60,164 nucleotides of DNA, taken from the NCBI GenBank assembly GCA_000181795.3, contig CM012955.1, positions 4,250,667 through 4,310,830 on the forward strand, given 5' to 3'. This DNA is from Trichinella spiralis (lineage: Eukaryota; Nematoda; Enoplea; Trichinellida; Trichinellidae). Shown here one piece after another: positions 38,941 through 49,153 of the stretch (the first letter of the stretch is position 1; each line of letters opens with the position of its first letter). A program made the position numbers and the translations under genes. A model generated the notes under the pieces. The model saw only the letters and a program-made list of their open reading frames with translations. It made no database searches and was not told the origin of the DNA.

Positions 38941-39617
38941 CTATTGTACAACATGAATAGTTCGTATAATCTTCAAATGAAATTGAAGTCACCAGCATAT
39001 CAACGTGCTGTGACGTAAGTGTTAGAAGTGTACAGTCACCCTTACAGTATAAAGATGTTCAAGATTGAAACGTGTTCTTCAAATTTTTGCACAATTTATT
39101 TTCTCCGTGCAGTTTTTCATTATTATTGAATAATGAAATTTGTGGTTTGTGTAATTATTTGAAATTTATTATCATATAAATTATATTTTTTGATTAAAGG
39201 GAATGGAAATTTTAAATACTATTGTTAAAAGTATTTACAGTATACTAATAATTGTATTTGTAAATAATTTAATATTGTTATGTATTTTTATCAAGTGTAA
39301 TATAGTATTCTCAGTTTTTTACTTTATTTTCATTTCATATTGTATTTTATTGGGCAGTTTATTGGTAGTGAAACTTGTTCTTTTAGGTGCAGCTTGTTAA
39401 AAAGCTTGTTAGATGTTTTGTATTGATATTGTTTGTAATTTATTATATAGGGTTGCGAAAGTTGGAAGTCTATCTCAACAGAAGTAAATGCTAATGAATG
39501 AATAGAATATTTAGAATTTGTATTTTTCATGTTTGCTTTATTAATTATGTACTAATTTAACGATTCTCTGTTAGTGACTTTGGCGTCTATTTTGAAGAAG
39601 ATTCTTTTCTATCACTG
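38941..39617. other. Intergenic, 5' flank of MTHFR
   Basis: AT-rich. A possible 5' exon could end near 39617, since the frame stays open from an acceptor-like TTAG at about 39573 into the MTHFR ATG. No other gene seen. Confidence 0.4.
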
Positions 39618-42370
39618 ATGGCTTCCCTTGAGGCTGTGGAATTGAAGGCTACAGGACATGATTTGAATTCAGCTGCAAAGAAATCAACGGATGAAATTTA
39701 TCGATCTTTGATAGATCGTATAAAGGAAAATATTTCTAGCGGTAGACGTTTTTTTTCCCTGGAATTTTTTCCACCCCACACAACTGAAGGTCTGATTAAT
39801 TTGTTGAAGAGGTTTGTCAGTGTTCTGCGTTGATCTTTTTTTTGTTATATCGAGTATTGCTTTTGTAATTAATGATTCGTTTGATTGAGATGATTTTCTA
39901 CATTCAACGTTTGAAGTTGTTCTCATTTTAGGGTGGATATTTTTGCGAACAGTCAGCCGCTGTTTGTTGATGTTACTTGGGTTATGAGGAGTGATCCAGC
40001 TAGCGAAAAAGTGACGAGTTCGAGTTCGTTGGCTGATTGCATTCTAAACTTCTGCTTGCTTGACACAATGTTGCATATTACATCAGTGCAGTATAATGAA
40101 AAGACTGTGCTTTTCAATTTGGAGAGAGCTAAGAAAATAGGCATTCGAAATATACTTGCTTTGCGTGGCGATATCAGCGATGACGCCAACGTTACGACAA
40201 CTGATTTTCAATATGCATGTCAATTAGTTCGGTTTATTCGTTCCCATTACGGTGATTATTTTACAATCTGCGTTGCTGGTTCGTATTTACTTTATGTGTA
40301 TTGTTTAATGATCTTTTTGTTTGCTCGAATAATTTTACGTTGTTTTCTTTTCAATTTTATGCTATCCTACTGGACATCCCGATGCACTATCTTATGAAGA
40401 AGATTTGTTGAATTTAAAGGCTAAAGTAGATGCCGGGGCAGATTTCATTATAACTCAGTTATTCTTCGATGAAATGCATTATTTTAAATTTGTTAGCGAT
40501 TGTCGAAAAATTGGTATTGTTGTACCTATAATCCCTGGTATTTTGCCTATACAAGTAAGTTAGTTGTTTGTTTGATGATTTTTTTACTGTATTGTTTATT
40601 GTTGCGTTTAGAGTTATCAAAGCATTATGAAAATTGTCCAGCTGTCGAAAATTGTCATCCCGGATTCGGTGCTAACGACGCTGGAATCGATTAAGGAAAA
40701 TGCAGAAGCAGTGCGCAATTTCGGTATTTCATTTGCCGTTCAACTCTGTCGGAAGTTGTTGAATCGAGAACACCACGTCGTACCCGGACTCCACTTTTAC
40801 ACTTTAAATCAAGAAAAGTCTACAAGGCAAAAAAATTACTTTATTTTAATAAATTATTTATATTGGATATACAAAAAATACTTACGTTAAATACTTATGT
40901 AGAAAAAGTATTGACTGTTTTTGCTGACTGTGTGTGTCTATGTAACTTATAAAGAATATGTTGTATATAAATAATTTTTTATGATTTTGTATTTTTTTTT
41001 ATTTCAGATCAATTTTAGAGCAGATTGGTTTTTGGAAGAAAGCTCCTGTTCGTATGTTTCCCTGGAAAAAGCATACAGTACATTCAGTACGCTGTCGAGA
41101 AGCTGTTCGTCCAATATATTGGACTGCAAGACCAAAATCATACCTGTGTCGCACTCGTGATTGGAAGCAGTTCCCACACAGCAGATGGGGCGATGTGGGA
41201 AATCCAGCATTTGGAAATTTGAAGCATTATTTGTTTAGCTGTATAGATCAAATGGACGATTCTTGTGCTCTCGACATGTGGGATAAGGAATTGAGCACTT
41301 TGGAGCACGTTCGAGATATATTTTGCAATTTCATTGCTCGAACACCAAATCGGCATGGTCATTCGGTACGACGTTTACCATGGAATGAAAATCATTTAGA
41401 TCCAGCCGCGGATATTCTTAAAAACGAACTGATTTATTACAATTCGAATGGAATTCTGTAAGATTTGCGTAGTTTAGTAATTTGCTTCGTTATACTAGTG
41501 TAAAAATGGTGCATTCTATTCTAGTACTATCAACTGCCAGGCTGCTGTGAACGGCTTGCCTTCAAGTATGTTTACGGAAGCATAAATGGACAGAACTCGT
41601 CCATGTTATTTATTTTAGGCGATCCTATTTTTGGTTGGGGAGAAGCGAACGGTTATATTTACCAAAAGGTGGACGCACGTTGTATTTTGATCAGTCTCGT
41701 TTATTGTATAGATATAGATATGTAAAATTATTTAGGGATATTTGGAATTTTTCGCTTCTTCCACGTGCACAACAATACTACTGAATCACGTTCAAAATTT
41801 CCCTTCAATAAATTATCATGCAATTAATTTTGATGTAAGTTTTGTCCATTTCTCACAATCCAAAAATAATTCATGCAAATTCATAAATTGAATCCAAATG
41901 AAACTCACCTTATTGAACATTGAATAAAATAATGTATTGATTGGTTGGGTTGGTTCATTTCTTTCTATTTCAGGGTTCATTTGAAACGTTCAACTATGAT
42001 GAAGATGCAACAGTAGCGTTGACATGGGGTGTTTTTGTGGGTCAGGAAATTGTACAACCGACTGTTGCCAATGCGGCAAGTTTCCGCGTGTGGAAGGTTG
42101 TGGCACAGTTGAGCTTCATTCAATTTTCACTTCACACATTTGGAATGTTTTTTTTTTGTTTTTGAACAGGACGAAGCGTTCGACTTGTGGCAACGATGGG
42201 CCGGGTTGTACGAATCAGGATCGATTGGGCGAAAATTGTTGCAGAAGATTCACGACGATTATCGCCTGATAACTTTAATCGACAACGATTATCCACAGCC
42301 GTGCAGTTTGTCCGCCCTTCTTCGTGCTGTAATTTCCGACTACTGGGGGAAAAAACTTGACGACGGATGA
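39618..42370 (+). CDS. mthfr: Methylenetetrahydrofolate reductase
   Basis: Cytosolic flavoprotein that reduces 5,10-methylene- to 5-methyl-tetrahydrofolate with NADPH, supplying methyl groups for methionine. Exons by homology and splice sites: 39618-39811, 39932-40278, 40361-40554, 40612-40826, 41008-41457, 41525-41565, 41619-41668, 41736-41834, 41974-42096 and 42170-42370. The catalytic barrel shows [11 protein letters not shown] with the catalytic Glu, [36 protein letters not shown] and [10 protein letters not shown]. The C-terminal S-adenosylmethionine-binding regulatory domain shows [16 protein letters not shown] sequence, [20 protein letters not shown] and DNDYPQPC. Both halves are complete, about 640 residues. 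Two introns are abnormal: the one at 40279-40360 begins GT, ends AT and has no AG anywhere; the one at 40827-41007 begins GC. The frame is otherwise intact, so a working gene is more likely than a pseudogene. Confidence 0.95.
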
Positions 42371-42819
42371 TAGATTGGCATGGAAAAAGAAGTTCGAAAT
42401 AAGTTTCTCATGATTCTGTTGAAATTATTTTCATTTTTCTAATCGGTCTGTGATTGGTAATTTTTGTCAATCTAATTGAACGTATAAAAAATAATTGTAA
42501 AAAATGATATTCTATTACCTGAACATCGTTAAGCAGTATACGGTATCTATAAAAACTCCAGTTTTTCTCAAGGCAATGCGTGCGCGAGTGCGTCCGTGCA
42601 CGCGCGTATGTTGAGAATTCAGGTCGGCTGGCACTGCGAGCGTCCAAGCATGGCATAACTGCCGAAAAAGAAGAAGAAGCGATCATTGAATAGCCCAGGT
42701 CAGCGGTGTTAACCTGCTCACGTATTTTGTCGGTATTTTTCTAAATATTACAATCGGTTGATTTGTTTTTTGTTTTTTCATTTGCTATTAAAGTATTCTC
42801 ATTGGTGTTGCCAAATTGA
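42371..42819. other. Intergenic between MTHFR and the ZIP13-like gene
   Basis: About 450 bp, same strand on both sides. Includes a GC-richer patch with alternating purine-pyrimidine CGCGCG-like text near 42577-42608. No gene seen. Confidence 0.45.
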
Positions 42820-43755
42820 ATGAACAATAGTGGCCAGTTGTTTTCTACAGTTCCGTTGTTGTTGTTGTTAGTGGTGGTGAATTTAAGCTTAGGTGAAACA
42901 GCAACGCCATCTGCGATCAAATCGACGGATGTGAGTTCTTGCTTTTTTCCGCATGACACGTTGAGTAAGAGTGAACAATGCGAACACCTGCGCACAAGTT
43001 GGCTTTGTTGCCTGCTGGCGGCCGGTGTAGTTGTGTCGGCCGGCGTGGCACCGGCTCTGTTCTTACCGGAACAAGTGGACAACAGTGTAGGCTGGGCCGG
43101 CCGCCTGAGCTTGAATCGTCTGCTGAGCTTCGCGGTCGGAAGTCTGATTGGTGACGTATTTCTGCACCTACTACCAGACATCTGGCGCTCGACCGACGCC
43201 GAGGGTGTGGCCACTGCCGGCTGGTGGACCGTGATGGGCTTGTTTTTCTGCTTCTCGGTGGAGAAGTGCGCCGTCAAGCCGGACGACCAGCGCTCCAAGC
43301 GCTTGGTGGCTGCCGGCCTGAACCTGCTGGCCAATTTGGTCGACAACTTCTGCCACGGCTTGGCCATCGGCGCCGGCTTCTTGGTCAGCGTGCGCCTGGG
43401 CGTGCTGACCACGTTCGCCATCCTGGTCCACGAAATACCGCACGAGATCGGCGACTTTGCGCTGCTGTTGCGGGCGAATGTGGGCCGGCGCCGGGCGGTC
43501 GGCGCTCAGCTAGCCACGGCCGCGTTCGGCCTGGCCGGCGCGCTGACCGCGCTGGCGTTGAACGGCGGCAGCACGGGCGTTGTTGGCTCCGCGTGGATAC
43601 TGCCCTTCAGCGCGGGCGGCTTTTTGAACGTTGCCCTTGTGCAAGTGTTGCCCGACTTGGTCCGAGTGGACGATACCAAAGAGAGCCTGTGGCATGTGCT
43701 TCTGCTTCTGGTCGGCATATCCGCCATGGCGTCGTTGAACGTGCTTCACTTTTGA
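42820..43755 (+). CDS. ZIP-family zinc transporter, SLC39A13 (ZIP13)-like, intronless
   Basis: Multi-pass transporter that would move zinc into the cytosol from the Golgi or vesicles. A single open frame of 311 residues starts at an ATG followed by a signal-peptide-like stretch (LLLLLVVVNLSLG). The ZIP core then appears in order: LLSFAVGSLIGDVFLHLLPD, LNLLANLVDNFCHGLAIG (helix IV, with the metal-binding Asn, Asp and His), LVHEIPHEIGDF (helix V, HEXPHE motif), and SAGGFLNVALVQVLPDL. HEIPHEIGDF and the short length fit ZIP13 best; ZIP7 is the main alternative, but the His-rich loop of ZIP7 is absent. It is the only intronless gene here. Its G+C, especially at third positions from about 43000, is far above its neighbours, which also creates long shadow frames on both strands. 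Confidence 0.9.
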   Translation: MNNSGQLFSTVPLLLLLVVVNLSLGETATPSAIKSTDVSSCFFPHDTLSKSEQCEHLRTSWLCCLLAAGVVVSAGVAPALFLPEQVDNSVGWAGRLSLNRLLSFAVGSLIGDVFLHLLPDIWRSTDAEGVATAGWWTVMGLFFCFSVEKCAVKPDDQRSKRLVAAGLNLLANLVDNFCHGLAIGAGFLVSVRLGVLTTFAILVHEIPHEIGDFALLLRANVGRRRAVGAQLATAAFGLAGALTALALNGGSTGVVGSAWILPFSAGGFLNVALVQVLPDLVRVDDTKESLWHVLLLLVGISAMASLNVLHF

Positions 43756-44779
43756 ACTTGACCATCTTCATCGGCAGCGAATGATGAAAATCGAAAAAAA
43801 AATCATCGCTATACTCAGTGGCAATTTTCATTCATTCATTGATTTATTTATTGTTCTGTGAATAAATAAGTTGTCTAGACATTTTTTCACTCGAAAGAAA
43901 CGCTTGCTTGCTATTTAAAATTGGCTTTAAAAAAAGTAGTAAAATTTCCAACGGAAAATAAAAAACGTCATCGCTGCAACGTAAAACAGCTACAAGATTC
44001 ATTCATTCATTCACCAAGAGGAAGAAGAATAAGAAGAACAACGTCGCCTTCGACATTTCCTCATCATACTGTAAATAGAAAACTTGAATGAACTTGATTT
44101 TTTATAAAATGGCACATTTTTGTAAAGACAAAATTCAAATCAAGAGGAAATGTTTGTTTGTTTCTTTTTTGATGCTTGCAATCATGCGATCAAGCAAGCA
44201 GTTGATGGTGAAAGAGAAATGCCATTTTCCGCACTATCTCGCACTCCGCAAGTGCTTGAATTGATAATTATTTTACAGTCTCTGATTTGATCAGACTGAT
44301 CAGTCGACAAATATGTGCTAGATTGGAGAAGACTGATGAGCAAAAAGAAGAAAAATACACAACAACAACGACGATAACGAACTGCGAGCAAACAATCAAG
44401 TAATCAGTGCAAATGTTTGCAAACAGCGCCAGATCAATGAAAATTCTGTGTACAATGCAAGGGGGTAGAAGAATCTGATTACAATGAAAAAATGACATTG
44501 CCTTCGTGATATCGGCAAAAGTTGCAAACACCAAGAGCAGTTTTGCTGGTCGAACGGTCGCTCAGTGAAGTGGAAAAAATAATATTTATTGCACGCAGTG
44601 AAATTTTCATTAATTATTATTTTTATGCATTCCTATTTGCTTGCTGCTCAGTGGGCGCCGTTGTTCACTATTTCAATTTCAAATTCAACCATCTCTTTGG
44701 CTAATTATATTAACTGTCTCCTGTCTTTCTGGCCCGTTACGGTGCAATTTAGTTAGCATCATCATCCATCCATTCGTGA
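43756..44779. other. Intergenic between the ZIP13-like and HPS5-like genes
   Basis: About 1 kb of AT-rich sequence. A run of nine A lies about 40 bases after the ZIP13 stop. No gene recognised. Confidence 0.45.
43861..43866 (+). terminator. Poly(A) signal AATAAA after the ZIP13-like gene
   Basis: Canonical hexamer about 105 bases past the stop codon. Confidence 0.4.
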
Positions 44780-47700
44780 ATGGATCAATCATCGAGCTTT
44801 GCATCGAATCAGCCATTCCCATCTGTGATTATTGCCGAATTGTCAGATTTGTCGAAACGAATCAGAGCTGAAAATATTGCTGCCAAAAATTTCAAAGTAA
44901 GAAACAGAACAGTGCTTCGGCTTCAACTAAAATTGAAATCCACAATACAATTTACACACCACCAGTACATGAAGCATAGTTGCTTGTTGTTGTTGTTGTT
45001 GTAGTTCTTGTGCTTGTCAGTTTCGAATTCTTTTCTGGCAATTGGCTGTTCCACTGGACTCGTTTTATTGTTTCATCGTTTTACAAGAAAAATTATCAAA
45101 AATGACGATCCAGCCGAAGTTGAAATTCTGGCAACGGAGGTGAAATTTATATGATTAATTATTATAATATTTTCATTTTCAACTGCCCATTTATTTATTG
45201 GTCGTTTGTACAGGCTTCACCAGTTGTAAAAATTTCACTATCTCCGAACGAATGCCACCTCGCCTATGGAACATCGTGAGCGGTCGACTGTAGTAGATTG
45301 ATAGATTGAAAAAAATTAATTTTTCAGAGACTGCTTTGTCCACTTGTTGAATTTGAAAAATTATACCGCTAACAATACTGCATTGTTCAAAGTGAAATTA
45401 ACCGACTGCAATCAATTGACCTCTTTCTGTTGGAAACACGATTCATCCGAATTGTACGTCGGATGCAAATCAGGGGCTGTGTACATTTTGACGGTGAAGA
45501 ATCGTCTTGCTTTCATCATTCAAACAGCACTGTGGGCAATAATTTTTCTTATTTAGAACAAGATCAATTCGAATGAAGGATTTGTCAAATTTTTCTTGCA
45601 TCTTGACAGTAGTGTAATTCAACTTGATGAATGTGACAATTTGTTATTCATTTCCACTCGTCATCAGAATCTGATTTTCAACACGTCGAAGTAAAAGCAC
45701 CAATATTGAATGTGCAATATTGAATGTTTCGCTTTTGTGCATTTGAAAATTTCAGCTTCAGTTTGACTGAATTCGGCAACTGGCACAAAAGAGCAAACTG
45801 TGGAGCTTGTGCTTGGAAAGCCGATTTCTCCACTTCGTTGAACGTTGTAGCAGCTAGACGCCGTGGAAAATTCTGCTTCTCTTTGAAACATCCCGTCGAT
45901 AATGCGTTGCACTTTTACCAACCGAAATGTGTAATTTTTTGCAAAATTATTCAACCAAAGTAAGTTTCTGACTCGCAATTTTCCCTTTCACAATGACAAC
46001 AAATTAAAATCAACATGAATATATACGCGTGCGTGATGGTTGGTATCTGTCCATTTCCATTGCAGTCAACCTTTCAAAATTTGGTACGATGAAGATTGGC
46101 GTTTCATTACTTTCCAACGTTTGCATATTTTCAAGTACGCATACCGAAAAAAATTTGAACAGAATGGAAAATTATAATTTTTAACATGTTTTCACTTTTA
46201 GAAAGAAATTTTTGATCAGCATACTCAATCGACACATTTGTATTGTTGATTTCAGCTCACTGGCAGATCTAATATTTGCTTACAGTTTGGGCTCAAAGGA
46301 AGTGCTCAGTTATGACATCAGCGGTGATGATATTTTCCTGTTGCAAACAGACGGAACCGTGAGAAAATTTACCATCATCTTATTGAATGATATTTGTAAC
46401 GCTTTGGAAAAACTTTTCTCTTCGAAGTGCTTTTCAGCAGCTGCTAATTTGACCGTTCATTTCATTAAGCAAAATCAAAAGTATCATCACAGATAATTCA
46501 CGTGAAAACAACAAACAATTATTATTTGTTTTCATGTGCTTCACCTTATTTAGGCTACCATGTTCGATGAAGAAATTTAAAGAAATGCTGAACTGTGTGA
46601 AAGAAGATGTCCATGGACTGCAAATAGAATTGTGTAAAAAAATGTTCATGCGTAATTTTGAGAACAAAAAAGCTTCATTTTAAAATTAAAAGAAAGTAAT
46701 AATCAGTACTTATTTACCTTTGAATATTTATTTATTTCCAGTCAAAGAATTGACGTCCTCAACAAATTTGCAAATTCATCCAAATCATGCAAGTATGTTG
46801 TTGCTTATTAATTTGTTAATATATTCTTGGAATCCTTTTCATAAAATAAACGGTTATCTCTAACTGCTGCTGATTACTGTTTAATATTTTATAAAAAAGG
46901 TTTACATTTCGAATTCGAACCTACTGACCACTGCCCCCAATGAGCATTTACAATGATTAATTTTTACATTCACAGGTACAGATGGAAATGAAGATCTGCT
47001 GCAGTATGGTGACTTGTTGATGATTAAAAATAGTCAAGGTTCCCAGTGCTCACAGTGCGGTATTCATGGGTAAGTAAGTGTCGCGAGAAAAGTTAAAAAG
47101 AAGAACAAAATTTATGAAAATGCAAAAAGAAAAACAAAGTAAAACACTCCATTTGAAAATGTCTGATTCGTAATAAATAAATAAATGTTACGCCGCTTTC
47201 TCATTCTCTATTCTATTCTTCACTTAATTTCAAGCTGGTATTTTATCGCAGAAAATTGTGTGCACTTTCGGCACTCCTAGTTGTAGAAGAAAAAGTTGTG
47301 AATTAATTTTTGTTTAAGATCATGGATTTTCATGATGACGTTCGGAATTGCGGCAAAGAGGGTCCGCTTTGCAAATAACTACTTTTTGCGAGGTTTGTTA
47401 TTCAGTTAATGTAAAAAAAAGAAAGATCTCAACTTACTTGATCAACTTTTTCAGGAGGTGTACCCGTTTGTGCGGACGATTGGAAGCTGCTGTTCGACAT
47501 CAGAAAATGCATATCCAACAAAATGCAACCAACACTTTGCGGCCGATGTACCAGTTTGGCGTCCACAGTGAAAGCTTTGTTCGAAAATCCAAATCGCTTG
47601 CCAAATTTAATGGAATTTTATCAGCGTACTAATTATTGGGAAACACAACTAACTTACCATTTAATACTAGCTAGCCGAGGATATTTCAGTTCGATCGCTT

Positions 47701-48717
47701 TTTTTTAAGAAAACAACCAGCACATCGATTGGTGGTCAGAAAGTGGATCGTCTCGTGAAATAGTCGACAAAAGCAGTGGCAGTAAATCAAAGGTGGAACA
47801 ATTCCGTTGGCTCGACGGTTTTCCCATTGAAGCTATCCTTTGGATTTGTGTTAAAACAGTTGGCCTGGAATCGTTGTGCCAACTGGTGGATAGAAATGAC
47901 AAAATAGAACGTCAACTGCCACTCAACTGGTATCCACTGTTATTGTTGGCATCTTTGAACAGCAACGCTTGGTTCCTATCCGACAGAGTAGTAGCACTAG
48001 TAGTAGTTATCAGTCGACATTTACGCAGTTGCTGATGTCTTTTTTGATTTGCATATTTAGATTCTGGCCTTGCTAGCGTCCAGTTTGTTCAACTTGGAGA
48101 TTGCAGTGTGCAAGCAAGTGACTATGAGAACTTTTCCAGTATTTCTGCGCAGTGATTCGTATGTATACCTTTTGCCAAGAAAAAAAATGTTTGCTATACG
48201 TATACACAAATAATTCGATTTACATTTGTCTAACATTCGTATCAAGATCTAAATTGAAATTTCAAAAAAAAAATTAATACAAACCTTTTTGAAATGTGAA
48301 ACAAACAGAAAATTGTAATTCGCTTTGATATGGTAAGTTGTGTCTTTTGAAATATGCTGCAACTTTGTTTCCGTTTCAGTCTTTGTCCAATATGCACTTT
48401 ACCGGCATTGAACAGCGTTTCAGAAACTGGCCAAGAATACGTGATCTTCGCCTGCTGTGGTAAGCTGCTTATTGGAATTTTTGTTTCATAAAACAAATAG
48501 ATGTTATTTTTTGTAATGTGATTTTTCCAAAACATACTTGCGCATAAAATTTTCAATGTAGCGGTGCTTCTTTGCTAAAAAATCAACACAAATATATTTC
48601 ATTACCACATTAGGCAGTGCTTACCATGCGGTATGCTTGAATGGAACGTTTGAAAATGCAATTTCTGAATTTGGATGTCTCGTTTGCCGACGTGAACACA
48701 GCTCTGGAGTTGAATGA
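44780..48717 (+). CDS. HPS5-like protein (BLOC-2 subunit family): N-terminal beta-propeller, C-terminal RING-like finger
   Basis: BLOC-2 sends cargo from endosomes to lysosome-related organelles. Exons by splice sites: 44780-44896, 45005-45139, 45214-45275, 45328-45493, 45557-45690, 45756-45959, 46066-46134, 46202-46480, 46554-46633, 46742-46792, 46976-47069, one or two uncertain exons from 47252 to about 47395, then 47455-47625, 47710-47987, 48061-48158, 48380-48459 and 48614-48717. The first 350 residues form WD-type blades: FLAIGCSTGLVLLF, TSFCWKHDSSELYVGCKSG, SSVIQLDECDNLLFISTRHQ and GNWHKRANCGACAW follow the HPS5/TECPR2 pattern (SSIVQLDY, then GACF). The middle is helical (FRWLDGFPIEAILWI, LNWYPLLLLASL). 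The end has CPIC, ACC, YHAVCL and CLVCRR, a RING-like zinc site. About 740 residues. HPS5 is preferred over TECPR2 because Tectonin repeats are absent; VPS8 or VPS41 relatives remain possible. Confidence 0.6.
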
Positions 48718-48828
48718 AGAAGTTGCGGCGCACGTCAGTTCTGAACTGCAAACGAACGTGCATGGCGTTGCCAAACATTTTTTTTCACAAATTCTGATCA
48801 ACTTATCAAATACTGTTGTTATGTGAAA

Positions 48829-48834
48829 AATAAA
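48829..48834 (+). terminator. Poly(A) signal AATAAA after the HPS5-like gene
   Basis: Canonical hexamer about 112 bases past the stop codon. Confidence 0.4.
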
Positions 48835-49030
48835 ATACCCGTAACGGCCGTGCAAATAGCTTCGCTTTAAATCATTTTTCTTTTCTATATTGTTTTTTTT
48901 GTTTTCATTTTCTAACACACACACACACACTTCTGAGCTGTTCGTTGTTATTGAACAAAAACAAAAGATTAATTATATCGTGTAATAAAAAGCTGCTTGA
49001 TTCAAAAATAAAAACTATCAACAGAACAAA

Positions 49031-49032
49031 AC

Positions 49033-49068
<36 letters not shown>
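49031..49068. repeat. (AT)n microsatellite
   Basis: About fifteen or more uninterrupted AT units in the gap between the two convergent genes, followed by CCAAAATATACC. Confidence 0.93.
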
Positions 49069-49070
<2 letters not shown>

Positions 49071-49153
49071 AAAATATACCGTGGAATGCGACAATGATTA
49101 TCTCGATCTACAATGATCATCAATAAAATCGGCTATTCTCAGAAGAACTGTGA

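Larger units (their letters stand above)
48718..49153. other. Intergenic between convergent HPS5-like and VPS13D genes
   Basis: Short 3'-3' gap with a (CA)n run at 48915-48931 and an (AT)n tract at about 49031-49068. No gene seen. Confidence 0.5.

Noticed and set aside
39618-42370. MTHFR as a pseudogene because of its two abnormal introns
   Set aside because: All ten exons are open, conserved and in phase, with both domains complete. One altered splice base is better explained by non-canonical splicing, a variant or a sequencing error.
43171-43784. Long frames in other phases and on the minus strand over the ZIP13-like gene (186, 90 and 226 residues)
   Set aside because: High G+C removes stop codons, and the frames have Arg/Ala-rich shadow composition. 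Only the ZIP frame shows a conserved fold.
46904-46946. tRNA or SINE-like signal on the minus strand (AGGTTCGAATTC with an AGTGGTCAGTAGG stretch)
   Set aside because: It resembles a B box, but no cloverleaf, acceptor stem or T-run terminator could be assembled, and it lies in an intron of the HPS5-like gene. At most it is a fragment of a tRNA-derived repeat.
39618-48717. MTHFR, ZIP13-like and HPS5-like genes as a trans-spliced operon
   Set aside because: Gaps of about 450 and 1025 bp exceed the usual 100-bp spacing of nematode operons, and at least two genes have their own poly(A) signals. No spliced-leader evidence can be seen from sequence alone.
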